Assembly (NCBI GenBank): GCA_021613335.1
Contig: JAJTWR010000344.1
Coordinates: 310,001 to 374,000 of the forward strand
Direction of reading: 5' to 3'
Length of the DNA stretch: 64,000 bases
Source: Whitmania pigra
Lineage: Eukaryota; Annelida; Clitellata; Hirudinida; Haemopidae
In this document: piece after piece, positions 34,206 through 48,900 of the stretch
Layout of the letters: each line of letters begins with the position of its first letter
How positions within the stretch are numbered: the stretch's first letter is position 1
Notes under the pieces: generated by a model
Told to the model about the DNA's origin: nothing
Seen by the model: the letters and a program-made list of their open reading frames with translations, nothing else
The model's database searches: none
Program-made: the position numbers and the translations under genes

Positions 34206-34305
34206 CCTGTCATAACAGCCCGGTGACAAAATAGCTCCGGACAAAACAGCCCCATCAGAATAGCCCAACAATATAGCTCAGGACAAAATAGCCCCATCAA
34301 AATTG
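34206..34305 (+). repeat. short degenerate tandem repeat
   Basis: ACAAAATAGC(C/T)CC-type units of about 13-28 bases recur four or five times (GACAAAATAGCTCCG, GACAAAACAGCCCC, GACAAAATAGCCCC). This looks like the terminal or subterminal repeat of a transposon whose body is not recognised. Confidence 0.55.
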
Positions 34306-34495
34306 GTTCTTTGTGGATTTGTTGTCCAATGACTCTGAAAATCTATCAAGAAAAATGTTCAGCTCACAATCGACCATCAATCTAAGAATGACAATCAAAA
34401 GTTTCTGACATTAGGAAAGCCTTCGACTTGTATTGATTCGTAGATTGAAAAGTTACAAAACAAATTCTATGTCACATAATTCTGGTTATGCAAGT

Positions 34496-35800
34496 CATGG
34501 TTCATACAGGAAGTTGAAAACCAAAATTTAGGACTTTTTAGGACCTTCTACCCCATTTTTTAGGACCGACAATAATAACAAAAATAACAATATTTAGATT
34601 TTAATTATTCATTGTTGTATAATTTAGACATATCATAAGACAGTAACATGTGAAAGTTCATAATATCGATTTATTTAAATAAAAATCAATTTTCCAAGTC
34701 TTTCTCTAAAGTTGCAATTTCTGTCACTTTTGCCTTGCTATCTTTCCTCAGGCTGTTTGCCTGGACCAAAAGATCCATGTTCCAGGTTCTTACACTTTCG
34801 TCCATTAATATTCGAAATTCTCTGTCCAACATATTCCTGTCATGTTTTGGAGTCTTCAGCTTCTTCCTCAGCATGATCATGTCCTCTTCATCTGCTTTTC
34901 ATTTTGAGATTACAGCTGCCTGTCACTCCTCCTCATGCAAGGTATCCAAATAAAATTTATATTTTTGTCTTGATGCTTTAAAATGGCTCAGGACCGATTT
35001 ATATATCCTATACTTACAACACTGTTAACATGGTCTCTAATTATCAAGTTTCAGGTTTCTGCATTCAAGTTCTTTACTTTTTGATTCTCACAACTCATAC
35101 TTTTATTTATGGATAAACCTCTTTCAACAGATGCCTGACCATGACTTAAAGTTAGCAAAACTGTTACTATCTGTATGCAATCTTCATTATCATATCGATT
35201 CCCAGCAACTGATGGGAAAGCCTCAAGAGAATCACAACTTGGTTGAGGTTCAATTTCATCACTCACTGATGCAGTATCAACTGATCTGCTTGCAAACGTG
35301 GTAACGAAACTGTTCATCGGTTAAGAGCCTTTGCATTATGTAACATTGTCGCAATGTTATTTGCCTCGAGCGTGTGTTGTAACTGCTGTAACTCCCAATT
35401 TCGAAATGTCAAAGTTCTTTTTGCAGGCGCAACAATACGTCTTTGGGAATCTGTATTATTCCTTCTCAGCCAACTCCATCCTTCATTGTCTATCCATTTG
35501 CTATTGAAAACACTAAGTCCAGGCATGATTGATAGCGCTATCGAAACTTAAAGGATTAGACACACACAAGCGAACGAATGTAACCAGGAAACTTAATTGG
35601 GTGAGGCTAGAACAATGAGACCGCAAGAACAAAGGGACCGATTTTCCGCTAATTGTTATTTCAATAAAACGTACTGAATATTATTATTTTTTTAAACCTT
35701 TATCGTTTTTTTAGGACCTCCTTCACTTTTTTAGGACTTTTTAGTACTAAAAAACCGAATTTCGAAAATTTGGGTCTTTTTAGGACCTGTACGAACCACG
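34496..35800 (-). mobile_element. hAT-like element with 6-bp flanking repeat
   Basis: The ends are CATGGTTCATACAGG and CCTGTACGAACCACG (inverted, two mismatches). GCAAGT flanks both sides (34490-34495 and 35801-35806). On the minus strand, 35317-35051 encodes TLSHGQASVERGLSINKSMS, a hAT-type dimerisation block, followed by a basic/coiled-coil frame at 34880-34686. Subterminal TTTTTAGGACC motifs occur at both ends. A diverged copy lies at 5705-7830. Most of the transposase is absent. Confidence 0.78.
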
Positions 35801-35879
35801 GCAAGTGTTCCTCAGCTAGTTGATGGAGACAATTCAGCTAAAGTACCTAGTCTATTTTAAAACACAATAATAATTCTAC

Positions 35880-36390
35880 TTTTAAATTACAATTTACTTA
35901 TGCAATACTTACATTATTTATCAAACTCAGCAAGGAATGTACAAAGTCCATTCAATTATCCAGCTGTTCATGCTGCATTCATTAAGCTTAATTCGACATT
36001 CCCAAGTTCGGCAGCAATCGAAAAATTTAGTGTAGCAGGGCAGGTTTCATGTAACAGAAAATGTAAATTATCGGATAATATCGACATAATGATTTTTTTA
36101 GGAGATCGCATGCATTGTTTTTTATTAATTTGGACAATAACATTTTGTTGATAATGTTACACTAGTGTAAATAAATATGCTAATAAATTGACTTGTTCAG
36201 TTGTCCAGAAAATTAATTTTATCAAATGTCAACTGAAAAGTAGTTAAAAAATAGTTACTAACTACTTATTTAAAAAGTAGTTAAATATTTAACTACTGTA
36301 GTTAAAAAATAGTTACTACTTTTTTTATAAAAATAGTTAACTGTCCATCCAAGTTAAAAAAAAGTTAACTACTTTTTAAGCCCATCTCTG
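35880..36390 (+). mobile_element. hAT 3'-end fragment
   Basis: 35900-36151 encodes FIKLNSTFPSSAAIEKFSVA then GQVSCNRKCKLSD, the hAT C-terminal dimerisation block. The sequence closes with an AT-rich run of AGTTAACTACT-like repeats and CCCATCTCTG, the complement of the common hAT end CAGAGATGGG. No left end is found; it abuts the preceding element. Confidence 0.75.
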
Positions 36391-36907
36391 GTTTTGCCCC
36401 TTGAAAAAAACTGAAACGACATCCCTGTATTCGGGAATGCAGAGGTAGAACAAGAGAACAAGTATAAGATGAAACATACATGTCTCAGTGGACCTTTCCT
36501 TCTGGAAGGCGTGTCCTGGCAAGCTGATAATTAAGAGTTAGAACAAAAACATTGATTTTTTTTTAGTAATTGTCCCCGGCTTTCTGATCTTTCTTCTATT
36601 TTTGAAAACAATCCTCATATTTCTATCCCTATGATTCATATTTGGGAACAAAACTAACGCATTCTTTGTAGCCAATCTATCAAAATGACAGCTTTAGTGA
36701 CTTACTATTTCACTATCATGCCATGTTCTTGAGACATGACTACGTGTTAACACAACATGATTCTAGAAAAATAAAACCATCAGCTAAGAAAGCCTCTGAT
36801 TAAGCCTGTCCATCCAATTCACTAACAATAACACTTTCAATGCTGTTGTTAAGAACTGTCATGTCATTAAAATTTGGTCAATGTAAGGTAGACAGCTAAA
36901 ATCTAGA

Positions 36908-39900
36908 TCATGAAGGAGTAATCTTAGAAATCACACTTTGGCAGTCATTAAATACTTTTTTACTTAGACCATGGTTCTTGGATTCAATATACATGGACTT
37001 AACTTCTTTTGACAGCCAGTCTTTATCATTTTGATGGAAAACATTCTTTAAGAATTTATCTACAAAAAGAGCAGATGCTAATTCTAAGTAGAATAACACA
37101 AGTGAGCTACTGCATATTTAAAACACCTTAAGCGGTGAATAAATTTGAATGAATGCTAAAATAATTCAAATTGCAACTGACTTGGGGTATTGTTTCTCTT
37201 TCGCAAATTTTTTCCAAAAAGTTGCAAAGTTCTTGAAGGACTTGCTCCAGCCATCAGTCTCACTGTCGCTTCATGAGTAAATACCTGCCAAATCACTTTC
37301 TTTATATTGTAACCTATCGGAATTTCTAAAGAAAAAGCTAACTTTTGGCATAGCAGCTTTTAGGCTTCCAGCTAATTTTCTTAGACTAAGAAGATCTTTT
37401 TGGAATTCAACTAGATCGGCTGAAAATATAGGCTTCATCAGAAACTCTTCTTCATCACTAGATCTTTCACTTTTTTCCCTTTGCCATATTTCAGTTCTTG
37501 TAATTAGCAGCCAATCACATATCAGCAGTTGAAAAGCCTGAATAAGGACAAGCTAATTTCAATTTTAGGTGAAAAATGTGAAAGTCAAACATAACATTGA
37601 CTTCATCATGGAAAGCTAAGTTTCACATTTATTCCTTGCTCTCCAAAGTGTGATAGCCATAATTTTTAATTGGTTGGGGAGGCGGGGGGTGTATGAGGTC
37701 AAACCCCCTTTCTGGTTGGCCATTCATGTGTTTCGAAAATTACCTTATATCTTAGCTTTGTGATACTAAGATGGCCAAAGTGAAGCATCTGCATGGCTGC
37801 TGTTTTAACTCACACCCTCAGTATTGATACAATGTCCATGATACAAGTGCATTTTGTTGAAACAAAATGTTCAAAAGGGAAAAGTTTAAATACAAACTCT
37901 GGGTAATATGAGATGTAATGTCATAAATATATTGTGGAAAAAGTGGTAGACTGGAGAATCTAAATTTTGTGTCCGGCATGGGTGGAGTCAACCTGATGGA
38001 TCACCTATTGTCAGCTTCATGAGACCACTCATGAAGTCAAAGAAATGGTGGTTCCATGTGTCTGAAGCATTTTTATATGGGCTTGGGAGGTAAAAGATTA
38101 ATATAAAAAGATCTTGTATAACCAAATAATGTAAAGAAATTTTACTTTAATTTTTTGTTTAACAAGGGATTAAAAGCCAAAATCACGTAATTTAACAAAG
38201 CAATATGTAAATACAAACAAGGTAAATTGAGCTCTTGCTTGAGTTGAACGATTCCATGCTTTCTCGAAGAAACTCTCCAGCTCTATTGCAGAGTTGTCTG
38301 CAATTTTGATAAATACGGGAATCAAGCAAGCAGTTCCTTCTTGCTTTGAAAGCTAAATAAATGCTTTTAACCAATGGGTCGCTGTAAATATATTTATATT
38401 TGTCAAAGATTTGATATTAAAAATAATATAGAAATCTAACTTGGAATCTTGAAAAGATATTGGCAATGAATCCAGGACTGAGTAAAATCTTTCTGCATAT
38501 TGATCTTCTTCATTTAACCAATGAGCAGCAACAGACAACAATGCACACCACCATTTTGACTTTTCATCTATACCTGCAACATGCTATTGCAAAAGCATTC
38601 TGACTCAACCTTACAAAAAAACACTAACCTATTTTATTTGAAATATATTCAAATTGACAGAAACCAATGATTGGAAGAGTACTGAATCCAGCAGAATACT
38701 CCCTCAACAAATTGATAAATTTCAATGTCTCAGCTGAGTGGTGGCTCACCCTTCATTGGAAAGAGATACTTTTATTTAAATTCAAATAGTTTAATAAATT
38801 GTAACTAATTATTTTGAAAACTATTGTTATTTGAATTCAAAAAATTTAATAAATTTTAACCAATTATTTTCACAATGGTCAGCACAATTCCTTTTTTTAT
38901 ATCCTGGGGTTATGAGTGCCAAAACAGATTTCTCCAAAAGATATTCTCTAAAGCCTTGCAGAACATAGGCCAATGGGTCAACTATTAAAATAAAACATCA
39001 AGCAAAACATTAAATGTATAAAAACTAAATTGAAGTAATTTCCTCTTGATAGAATTTAAGATTTGCCATTTTAAAATTTGTTATCCATATCAACACATAA
39101 TTTATGTTAAAAAATTAAAAGAAAACAATTATTAACAATTCAAAATCTACCTTCATTAAGACATGTACTGAAAATAGATTTGTTTTTCTGAACGTTCCAA
39201 GATGCATCTACAAAGTACCGATGTCCCAAGGGATGGTTAAGCCAGTTCAATGACACAGGGATAGCATCACAACAAGTAAAACAGATGCTTCTGGCTTGGG
39301 TCAAGTAATACCTCTAAAAGATTAACTAAATGGTGACAAATTAAAAATATGATGTTTTAAACATCTTATACACTTAGTATCTAGGCTTATCATTTATGAC
39401 ATCAGACTTATCTTTAAAGCTAATTATTTTTAGCATTAACTTTAATAGAGCAATAATTTATAACCACAAGAGGGTGTTTCTAAAAAAAGTCTGAGAACAA
39501 TGTTCTTCAGCCCTCCATTAACAGATGCTACTAAAAATAATATTAGAAAATCAAACATAAGAGCAGAATTTGCCATAGACTTGATCAATCAGAATTTTTG
39601 TTTTATTATGTTTATTAGCAAATAGCAAAATTTAATAATTCATTACGGGACCTTTCTTAAGTCTAATGGAAAGTAATTCTAAATGACAGAACATTGATGA
39701 ATCATGAAGTTAGTGTTCAAATGGAACCCTATATAAGCATAATTACTCGAATAATTGGTATTTATCTAAACTAAAATAATAAAACAAGCACAACTTACTG
39801 CAAGAAAGTGGAATTGAGGAGGAAATATCATTTTTATGGTCATTGCACAAAGTATGTAAATTTCTGCTAAAGTGCCTTTAGGAAGAGCATCTCCAGATAC

Positions 39901-42900
39901 TTCAGCCAAATTGATGGTGCATAAGGCCATGTTGATTCCTCCATATGTTCCTTGATTTACTAAATCTAGAATAAATGGAAAACATCATTCAATAATGTAA
40001 ATGAGTTATGATCAAAATATCAATAGAAATGAAAGTTAATTTTACATTATATTTTATTTGAATTGCAAGCAAACTTAGCTAAATTGAAAAAAATTATATT
40101 AAGAGTGGCCAATGAAATCAATATTTTTCATAATGGTCATGAACTCGATACCTAATGACATTGGTACTTTCACAATTTCAAGCATATTTACGAGTATCAT
40201 CAATGATTATGTTGTATCATTCTTCCTAGTGTACAATTGAAAATTTGTTTACTGTTCCTTATGTCTCACTTTATTACAACCTATAACTAGTAAATTCTTT
40301 TAATAAGAAAATCATCTGTATAAATAAAAATGCAACATTGTTTCAAAATAATTGATGAAGAACTTTCTGAGATTATAGATTTTTCACAAACAGAACATTT
40401 ACATTTTGGATGTAGTGGAACAAAAGAGAGGATTGCTACATGCCAATACATAATAATATAAAACATATACTAATCTGGCTATTATAATTTCAAACAAAAT
40501 CAAAGACATAATATGCCCCAAAATTCCTGACGCCAACAATTTAACCAGACTGAGCCATAGCAACGCCTGGCACGGCAGAGCTAGTAAACAATAAAACTTT
40601 TAAATATTTATGTCCTGTACCTGTAAGATGAAGTTGGAGAAGTTTATGATAAACAACAGCAGCATCTTTTGCAGAAGTCTGGACATCTTTCTTTGTCACA
40701 TCTTTGCATAATTTGCCAGAAATTGTTTCAAGCCAATGTCCAACTTGAATTCTATGTAGTAACTGCCTGAAGAAGTTCCAAAATAAGCTTGCGAAAATAT
40801 CAAATTTTGTTGTGGGGAGTGGCCTTCCAAGTGCCAGGAGGCAACCACTTAGTTGTGATGCAGCCTCAATGTAACACCTCTGAAGAATAATTTAGAAAGC
40901 TAAATTTTACTTAACATTTGTTATGGCAACATAACATCAATTATTTTCAAAATATTTATAACAATTTGAATTCAATTAATTAATCAACCACAATAATTAA
41001 ATTTTTATAAAAGAGACATGCTCTTTATTTAATGATGGATCACCAAATCTTAACTACTCAGCTATATATACTCAGGTTAACTGAAGGCATATATATCCCC
41101 AGTTATGCAATTTAAGATTTGTTTGGCCTTTGCAATGATGATTAATCAAGGCTGATCATTGAAGATTGCTGGAATTAGGAGATTCCAGGCTTTTCCCTTA
41201 TGTTACTCTATGTATTCATCACATAAGTAATGACAAAGAATAATGTGTATTTACAGGAACTTGCTAACTTTGATTTATGTACAAATGTAAATAATTCAGT
41301 TGTAGTTTATAAGTCATATAACATATATGAAGATAATATATGACATAAATTATATATTAAGATTTAGGAGATTTTGTGAAACAAAAACTTCGCAAACGTA
41401 AATAAACTCAAGAAAAAACTAATGGCCTTGATAAAATAAGGTTGGGTGAGATGGCGAATAAACTTAACCTTAAATATTGATATGCACAAAAAATCGCTGA
41501 TACCTATCTTTACCGATACTGCTATTATCGGTACCAATATGATACCGGCACGATTATTGGTTGGGCACTTTATTCAACCAGCCTGCATGCCATGTCAACT
41601 TTTTCTTTTTTTTAGCCATTGCAACTTCATTTATTAAGGAAAAAAATTTAAGAGAATGAAAATCAGACAATAATTAAAGCAAAATAAAAAAGATACAAAT
41701 GTGCTCTCACAACTACTTGACTAAAGCATCCTAAGGGACAATTTCCACTAATGGTAATAACACATGCAAAAAAACTCAAAACTTACTCTTAACAGATACA
41801 TCTCAGCTTGATTTCTCTTTTTCCAATAACAAACAGATGATGATGACATAGGTTTTGTCAGTGGTTCCCCAAAGATAAATAGCTTAGACAATATAATTAT
41901 TGTGACAACAAAATTGGCTCCCCATATGAAGAAATAGTACAAAATTCCAGACCAAAAGCTAGTTTCTTCAGCTACAAGAGAATTAATCACTTTAGAAAAA
42001 CAAAACATAGAGCAAAGATTAATAAAACAGACCATTAGACAATATTGTTCTTCCTTGTGAAGCATTGTCAAAGGAACCACTAATTATAGAAAACAAAGAG
42101 AATATGCCTCCAAAAAAAACCCCCACAGGATTAAAAGCAAACAAACAGAACATGAAGATGCATAAAACCAATCTTGACCTATCCTGCAACCCAGGAATGA
42201 ATCTCAGCTTCTCTTGTACAACATCTATATAAAATTCAAGATAAAAAGTCACGATTAATATTGTAAAGAGATAAATATTTAGAATATTAACATTGTAAGC
42301 CCTAATAACCTAACCCTTTGTACTTCATAACAAGAATAGAACCATAAAATCTGCTTAGTGTATGACTAACACACATATAAATACTTGAGACAATAAGTGA
42401 CTGAAAATCTCACGAGCATGTCATAAATCGAATACCTAATGAGTTGCCCAAAACAATAACTCATCCCAGGTAAAGGATAATTGACAAACTTTTTCTACTT
42501 CAGTTCAGCTAAACATTCTTAACTGAAACTTAATAACAGCAAATACACAAAGAGTCCACAACTTTGCAGTAGTAGAAACTCTTTTAATTAAAGTAATAGA
42601 GAAAAAATGTAGGCCATCAAACATTGTAGTTCACTAAGTGTCAACAGATGTGATTATGATTCTTATAATATTTATAATGTAATAATTGCAATAATAATTC
42701 AGGCCAACTATGAGTGGGATTGGACAGTAATTAGAGATTGCTCAATGAAATTTTAGTTTCCAAAAAATACAAATTCTGCAAAAAACCCAAGGTCATAAAT
42801 GTTTAATAATAATGCAACATGATAGTTTCTTTCAATAACCTACCAAATATAAATCTAATTAAACATGTAAAAAATTATTTTCAGTAATTATATATATATT

Positions 42901-45900
42901 TTTAATAATTGGCTAATTTATAATTTTCATCAGCAACTATTGCCCAGGGCATGGTCCTCACATGAGATTTAAATACATTTTGTTCTAGAACTTTGTAGCC
43001 ATCTCGCAAATCTAAAATTTTCTTCTGCTATTGCCTTGTTTAGCATTATCTCTATCATAATGAATTATTATATAATTAGTGACATTGCCTTCAAAAATTG
43101 TTCTCATTGCCCTGTTGATGGAATAGAAGAAAGTCAATTGCCATCAGGGAGACAGGTTCTGGATTAATTTCTATACCTCTACAAGGTTTTCAAAGAAGAT
43201 ATTCTAAAGGTTATGACCCATACTACTGACATGGAATTGTTGATGTTGACACTCAAGTAATTTCCAAAATTTTAATAATTAAAACAAATTTACCATTCTT
43301 TATATTATCTGGAAATACTGGACTTGATGATCCAGAAGAAACATCAGATAAGTTGGAAGGAGAAAAAATATCTGAGTTGGGGGGTGTTGGGAAGCCACTC
43401 GTTGAATCTGGAATTTTTGATTTTTTTATGGCAGCCAACACACTCTGAAAATCTTTCATAAAATTTGTCACATTAAACTAGATAAGAGCACTTAAAAAAT
43501 AACTTAGAAAGCCATACCTTGATTCCCATTTGCAGCCAATCTAAGTGCTAGATTTTCTTGTTTCAGCCGGTTGTTTGCAGAAATTAAGTATTTGATATAC
43601 TCTATTGCCTTTCTAAGCACTGCTGATTTACTGAGCTAAAAATAATATAACTTACTTAAATATAAACTATGATACATTTACTGCTACTGATAAACTTTAT
43701 TAAAATTTTTGGATATGATTTATTTAAGCATATATTTTAAAATAAAATAAAAATTTGTGATAATTTTAATGATTAAATGAAAAATAATTTAAGCACATAA
43801 AATAAGGTGGTTAAAAGTAAGTCCTATGGATAGATTTCAACATATGCATTGTATCAGAGGTAGGAATCAACCAGGGAACCACAGCTAATTTTAGCAAAAC
43901 TAACAGATAATTTACACAATCACAATCATGTGTTCCATTCTACATTGAATTCAACAAGAATAGATGAGTTTTTATCACACACTGTACAGGTTTGGGACAA
44001 AATCAATTTGTGACCATCTAGGCAAGATTTTTATATGGTCCAAATTTACAAGCCAGAAATTATTTTCCTTCATTAATCTGAGCAAAAACTGGTTATAAAT
44101 AAAGGCTGTTATGAAAATTTTAGAAATTTCTACAAGTTCTAATAATTTTTAGAAAATTCTAACAATTTCTATAAAGTTATATTTTAAAAGAAAATTTCTA
44201 GAATGTTCCCAGATGGGATTTTTCAGAATTATCCAATTGACAGGATTTTCTGTCTCTTACAATTAAAGTATGATAATTTACTTATGAATTACCATTTCTT
44301 GCTGAAATTTTCAGCACTTAAATAAAACACCATTTGCAAGCAACATGTAAAATTTCATTTCATTTTGGTTCAATGGTTCCTGTAAATTATACAAATGAAC
44401 GATTCGTGGCCTGGAAATATTATTAAGACAGCTTCCAGTTTGGGCTCACTTCATCAATTTCAAGGTCTTAATGGAAAGATCAAACATTAAACTGTCATTA
44501 AGAAAGCTATGTAAAGGAGTGTTAAATTCAAAACTTCCTTTTACTTTCATTTCATCATGGGAAGAAAGCAAATTTGACAGAAGGAGAAAGAGGATAAGTT
44601 AAGGCCTTCAGGAAGGCAAACTATTCAATATGAAGGATTGCAAAACAATTGAATCAAGAACTATCAAAAAATGTTTTTTAGATGATCCAGATTCATATGG
44701 AAAGAAGTATGTGGCCTGAATACTGAATAAACTAGAATAAGAGTCAGGGAGGCTTCACAATAAGCATATTCATGTAAGTGGCTAAAGGATAAGCTGGATT
44801 TGAACTGAAATACAAATGCAAAAGGAAGCTCCAGCGCTAGAGCTGGGTTCAAGTACGTACTTAAGTAAATTTTATACTTATTATTTACTTAAGTAATTTT
44901 TGGAAGACTCGAAAATTATAAAAAAATTACAAAAAACTGGTAGTACTACAGATTAGCTTGTTTTTGTTTAAATGTATCTCAGTTATTGGACATGTTGTTT
45001 TGCTTTGATTTTTAATTTTCTGTGCGGTCAAATATACGCAGTTGCTGTTAGTTGTTCTGCAGTGCTTGTCCTAATGAGCCGTTTTCGCTCGACAAATACA
45101 GGACGTTACAAAGTGCTATTTTATTTTCTACCGAGTTGCCATAGAACCGTCTGTTTTTACAGATTATTGAAAAATTAAACCCATCACGTCGAACTCAAGT
45201 GATTGGAAAGAGTCTACCGGCAAGAAGTCAGAAGTTTGGAAGCATATTCTTGTCAGGTCAGGCGATGATTCAGTGGTAAAATGCAAATACTGCTCAGCCA
45301 AGTTTAATCCAAAGCAAGCAACTACGTCTCTAATTTATCACTTACAGAGGAAAGAAGGCATAAGTTTGAAAAAAGCTCTGAACCCAAGGAAGTCGATGCA
45401 AAATTTAAACAGAAACAGTGTGCAATTCAGTTTTGTTTGCAGAAAAAAGATTCTGCTGAGGTCGCCCTTGCAAGTACAAGCTTAAGAAAAGCAAGGATAT
45501 TCAAAATGGTTGGGCTGCTCAAAGCCTCAAAATTCCAACAAGGAGAGCCATGAAAAAGATGTTTCTTTCTTTCACAGACAAAATCAAGATGAACTTCAAG
45601 CAAGAATTGGCCATGCAAATTAACAACAAAAACAGATTTTCTATTTCCTTAGATGAGTGGACATCAATTAAAAACCAAAGATACCTGGGCCTGAATTTGC
45701 ACCTGAATGATGCCACAGTACAGTTATTTGGCATGATGAGAATCAAGGGATCACTGGCAGCAGAGAATTGTCTTAATCTTGTGAAGATTTTGGATTGACC
45801 CTGCAGGATCATATTGTTGGCATGGTAACAGATGGTGATTCAGCAATGGTCAAAGCAGGGAGGCTTTCTGGCATCATCCACTAAATATGCCCTTCACATG

Positions 45901-48900
45901 GACTGCATCTCGCAGTTTGTGATGTTTTACACAAGAAATGTCATAATGAAGAGGACCCTAATGAAGTAGAAGAAGCTCATGAGTATAATATTGTTGAGAG
46001 CTCTGATAATAAAGATGATGAGTCCTGGCAAGTAATATTGCCAGATGATTACAAAGCAGATTTTGTTGACATAGTGAATGATACCATTTCAAAAGTCAGA
46101 GCAATTGTCAAGCTGTTCAAAAAGAGCCCCCTGAAAAATGAATGCTCATGCTTGCAAAAGAACTGTGAAAAGGAATTGGGGAAAACACTTTCTCTGCTCA
46201 AAAGGACATCAAAACTAGATGGAACTCATTGCTTAAGATTGCTCAAATGATTCTTGGAAGCAAGGAGACCCATTGACAATACATTGATAGAGCTCAAGCT
46301 AGGATCAAAATGCTTGACAGAGGATGAGATTGCAGTTGTGAAAGACTTGGCAGAAAGTCTAGAAATAGTTGAGGCTGGTGCAACCGCTCTTTGTAGAAGT
46401 GACGTCACAATTTCAAAGAGTGAAAAGATTTTTGAGTATGTTCTCAAAAAGCTGACAGAAGAAACAGGAGCTATTTCACAGGAATTATTGACAGCTGCCA
46501 ATGACAAAAATGAATCATTGAACATAACATCACTAAGGAACCCCCTATGAAAAAGTCCAAAGTAGAAGAGCTCAATGACATTTTATGCCAGCCAGAAGAT
46601 CAACATTTGGATTGTGCTCAAGAAAATATCTTGACATACCTTAAGAAAGAAATGAAATTTTACAAATCAACAAAGAAATGTCCCAAGATCTTGAAAATCT
46701 TGAAGTCTTGTCTAAACTCACTTCCGCACTCCTCCCCTGAAGCAGAAAGGTGTTTCAATGCTGCTGGACTGTTTATTTTAAAGTTGAGGTCATCGTTAAG
46801 TGATGAGATGATTGATTCTTTGTGCTTTGCAAGCAGCTACTTTATCCGCAAATAATTCTTTATAGATGAGTAATAAATAAGGTAATTAAAATTCGGTATA
46901 TTGTCTCTAACTAGTTTTAAAAAATTACTTAGGTAATATTTAAAAAATTACTTAGGTAATATTTTAAAAATCACTTGTTACTTAAGTATTTTTTTCAGGC
47001 TTGCTTGAACCCAGCACTATCCAGCACTGAAAATCCATTACAAGGAAAAACATTTTTTGTGGAATTTGCACTTAATCCCTGATCAAAGTAAAAAATATTA
47101 GATCTATATGAGGTGTACTGGTTAATAATGTGGATTTTCTTAATAGATGGATTTGAGCATATGCAGACACATAAGAAATTTTACATATATTGCTATCTTG
47201 ATGTCTCCCCTGCTAGCTTCAGAACTATGTCTGCTAAATTTTCTTAAAGTGCTGACATTATCAATACTTTTATGCTTAAAGATGTCAAACTTCCTGCCCA
47301 AAATAGAGCATTTGCTGGAACATTTAATTAAATTAATTACATTATTTTGCAAAAAAGTGCCGCTGAAAGCTATCATATTTTACGGGAAGTTTATGGTGAA
47401 CACGCTCCATCTCAAGATACTTGTGAATGCTGGTTCAAGCGCTTTAAAAATGGAGAATTCAATGTGAATAACAAAGAATATCCAGGTCAACTGAAAAAGT
47501 TTGAAGATTGCAATCCTTGTTGTTTGATGATGCGTGTCAAACGCAAAAACAACTTGCAGCAAGATTAGACGTTGCCCAGCAAACAATTTCTGATCGTCTA
47601 AAAACAATGGGAAAAATTTTAAAGAAAGGAAAAGGGGCACCACATCAATTGAATGAAAGGCAGATGGAAAACTGAAAAGTCGTCAGTCAAATGTTGGTTC
47701 AACAGCATGAAAAAAGTCTTTCTTGCATCAAATTGTAACTGGCAATGAAAATGTATTTACTTTGAGAATCCTAAGCATAAAAAATCATGGGTTGATCAAG
47801 GTCAGACATCATCATCGAATGCAAAGCCAAATCGCTCTGGAAAGAGGACAATGCTCTGCATTTTGTGGAATCAAGAAGGCATGGTATATAATGAGCTTCT
47901 GAAACCTGGTGAAATGGTTAATTCTGCTCGCTACAGACAACAAATTATCAATTTAAATCAGGCATTGATCGTAAAAACCACAATGGGCCAAGAGACACGG
48001 CAAAGTAATTTTACTCCATGATAACACACCATCACATACTTCAAGACCGGTTAAAATATGTTAAAAGATCTTGGCTGGGAAGTATTAACCCACCCACCAC
48101 ATTCACCAGACCTTGCTCCTTCAGATTACTACTTATTTCGATCATGGCACATGCACTTTCTGAACAGCACTTCAAAACATACGAAGAAATGGAAAATTGG
48201 GCCTGTGACAGGCTTGTCTCAAAACAGAAAAGTTCATTTGGGATGGCATCTACGAATCTAAAGGCGGGCAAATTGCATAGCCTAGCAATGGACATTAATT
48301 ACTTTGAATAAAATTTAAACAATGCTTCTCTTAAAATTAACTTGTTTAGCTTCACTACAAAATCCACATTATTAACCTAGTGTTCCTTAAGGATATTATA
48401 CATTTATTCCAAATTTGAGCTTTGTACGATATTTTAAACTTAAGTTTGGAAAAAATGGGGACTGTCTTACAATTTTTTCTAGCACTGTAATAAACTTACA
48501 ACACTCAGCAAAAATTTACAAAGTATAAAACAAAATCAATAAATCACTTTTGAATCCTTTCCTCCAAGTAACTCTCTCAGTTCTACGATCCTGTCATTAA
48601 TGCTCATGCGATATCTCTTCTCTATAGCATTATGGGAAGATCGAGGCTCTACTTCAATTGAACCAATATTGTGGTTGCGAAATTGATTACTATCAAGCTT
48701 CAACAAAAATATAAAAATTAAACAAAATAAAAAATCCACAGATTTATGTATCATAACTGAAAATAGTCACCGGAAAATTCAAATCAACGGACTGTATATC
48801 CACAAGCTTGTTTCCATTAATTGCCACAGAAGGCTGACTTTGGTAAACTGTTGGATTAGTAACAAAAGTCACAGGTGCACTTATCCCTTCACATGATTTG

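Larger units (their letters stand above)
44540..48490 (+). mobile_element. Tc1-like element in the SREBP intron, interrupted by two others
   Basis: At about 44557 ATGGGAAGAAAGCAAATTTG begins a Tc1-type frame (M-G-R-K-Q). 44780-44820 (AAAGGATAAGCTGGATTTGA) matches 17590-17615. 47050-47100 and 48385-48490 match the 3' end of the 17.4-kb Tc1, up to TCTAGCACTG then TA. The transposase middle has been lost; a hAT and a mariner occupy the interior. The left end is not resolved. Confidence 0.75.
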
